A stretch of 64,000 bases of DNA from Flavobacterium sp. (GTDB lineage Bacteria; Bacteroidota; Bacteroidia; Flavobacteriales; Flavobacteriaceae), in contig CP051546.1 in assembly GCA_012837155.1 (NCBI GenBank), positions 1,777,075 to 1,841,074 of the forward strand, given 5' to 3'. The position numbers and the translations under genes were made by a program. Shown piece after piece: positions 63,114 to 64,000 of this stretch; the stretch's first letter is position 1; the number at the start of each line of letters is the position of its first letter. The notes under the pieces were generated by a model. That model was not told the DNA's origin. It was given only the letters and a program-made list of their open reading frames with translations, and searched no databases.

Positions 63114-64000
63114 TTATATTATACTTATTCCTTTATCATTTACTTTTGAAACGTGAATTTCATAAGGTAAATTCATCTCGTCATATACGGCACTCATTGC
63201 CTTGGCTATTTTTTCGGCGGTGTTTTTTCCTTTGCTTAAAGCAAAAATAGAAGGGCCAGATCCCGAAATCCCAGAACCTAAAGCTCCGTTTTCATAAGCG
63301 GTTTTTTTGATTAAATCGAAACCAGGAATCAACATACTGCGAACGGGTTCGATAATCTCATCGTGCAAGGAGCGACCAATTAATTCGTAATCATTGGTAT
63401 ACAATCCTGCGACTAATCCGCCTACATTTCCCCATTGGGTAATGGCACTTTTTAGTGAAACGGTTTGTTTTAAAACGGAACGCGCATCCGAAGTTTTTAA
63501 TTCAATTTGAGGATGCACCACCGTAGCGTACAATTCTGAGGGGCTGTTGATTTTGACAATGTCCAGTGGATTCGAACTTCTTACCAAAGTAAAACCACCC
63601 AAAAGGCAAGGAGCAACGTTATCAGCATGAGCATTTCCGCTGGCTAATTTTTCGCCTTGCATCGCAAATTTTACCAATTCTTTTCGGGTAAAAGGTCGGT
63701 CTAATAATTCATTAATTCCAAAAACCGCTCCAGCCGAACTGGCTGCGCTGCTTCCGATTCCGCTTCCAGCTTTGATGTGCTTGTAGATTTCAATTTCGAA
63801 ACCAAATTCGGTTTCTACTTCTTCTAGCATTGCCAAAGCCGCTACGCCAGCCACATTGTTTTCGGTTTCTAATGGCAAATTAGCTCCAACTATTTTAGTA
63901 ATGCGAACGCCTTTTACATCCGATTTTCGAATAATCATTTCGTCTCCCGCAGTAGTCAAACAAAGTCCCAAGACATCAAATCCACAAGAAAGGTTGGCGA
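63114..64000 (-). CDS. thrB: Homoserine kinase, 5' end outside window
   Basis: The frame is open to the window edge (ANLSCGFDVLGLCLTTAG), so the TTG at 63971 is not the start and a few codons lie beyond base 64000. The GHMP kinase ATP loop is KAGSGIGSSAASSAGAVFG (about 90-108), and GSGISGSGPSIFAL is the C-terminal GHMP motif. It phosphorylates homoserine for threonine synthesis with thrC. Confidence 0.95.
   Translation of the reverse strand, partial: ANLSCGFDVLGLCLTTAGDEMIIRKSDVKGVRITKIVGANLPLETENNVAGVAALAMLEEVETEFGFEIEIYKHIKAGSGIGSSAASSAGAVFGINELLDRPFTRKELVKFAMQGEKLASGNAHADNVAPCLLGGFTLVRSSNPLDIVKINSPSELYATVVHPQIELKTSDARSVLKQTVSLKSAITQWGNVGGLVAGLYTNDYELIGRSLHDEIIEPVRSMLIPGFDLIKKTAYENGALGSGISGSGPSIFALSKGKNTAEKIAKAMSAVYDEMNLPYEIHVSKVNDKGISII

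Noticed and set aside
1-64000. tRNA, rRNA, tmRNA, CRISPR arrays, prophage or plasmid origin
   Set aside because: I saw no cloverleaf, no regular spacer-repeat array and no phage or replication genes; absence is by eye and not by a covariance search.

Overview
The window comes from a low-GC member of the Bacteroidota, most likely Flavobacterium or a close relative. This rests on AT-rich intergenic DNA, TAnnTTTG-type -7 promoter boxes, lipoproteins with short Cys lipoboxes, and Flavobacteriia-type gene neighbourhoods (tpiA-tlpA-BT_3928-DUF1599-folP, a combined arginine/proline operon, mlaEFD, oxyR-dps). I see no rRNA, tRNA, CRISPR array or prophage.

Layout. 1-2452: end of an M16 peptidase gene and a small lipoprotein gene. 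2638-6663: an IS1595-family element, rsmB and an IS1182-family element. 6707-11090: yebC, gcvT and an M1 peptidase. 11218-16338: small housekeeping genes (GNAT, DUF3575 protein, VF530, smpB, MazG-like, ilvE, an MnmC-like methylase). 16376-18633: oxyR, dps and carbonic anhydrase. 18643-23503: LETM1-like protein, YdeI-like protein, Cu/Zn SOD and a ClC channel. 23830-25899: an ACP phosphodiesterase gene split by an IS5-like element. 26018-30281: glmM and the mlaEFD lipid transporter. 30371-33208: a degraded accessory patch with an IS1595-family copy inside a DnaJ-like gene that has lost its J domain, followed by two cassette-like genes separated by long imperfect palindromes. 33345-37871: tpiA, tlpA-like, BT_3928-like, DUF1599, folP and a lipoprotein. 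37957-49644: the arginine/proline operon, read leftwards as GNAT, argG, argC, argD, a small membrane ORF, proA, proB, a GxxExxY gene, argF', argB, argE, argH. 50069-54688: lipoprotein, fumarylacetoacetase, glyA, GNAT. 54690-56232: a pentapeptide-repeat gene split by a second copy of the same IS1595-type element. 56675-64000: membrane protein, arginase, histidine kinase, VOC protein, NAD(P)H-hydrate dehydratase, thrC and the start-less thrB.

Two themes dominate. First, recent transposition: five IS insertions (one IS1182, one IS5-like, three IS1595) all have perfect target-site duplications, and two of the broken genes can be rebuilt exactly by removing the IS and one duplication. Second, about twenty single-base frameshifts, nearly all in A/T homopolymers, break genes that should be needed (ilvE, smpB, folP three times, argC twice, argE, argF', argH, yebC). 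Two near-identical IS copies differ in the same way. I read most of these as sequencing or assembly indels rather than gene decay, but the sequence alone cannot settle it. Frameshifted genes are therefore given as whole genes with the break noted.

The intergenic DNA is rich in dispersed repeats: a 125-bp family (four copies plus a half copy), a 50-bp palindromic family around the GxxExxY gene, GC-rich hairpins, and a 75-95-bp family inside the arginine operon. The least explained segment is 31910-33208, where each unknown ORF is followed by an attC-like palindrome.
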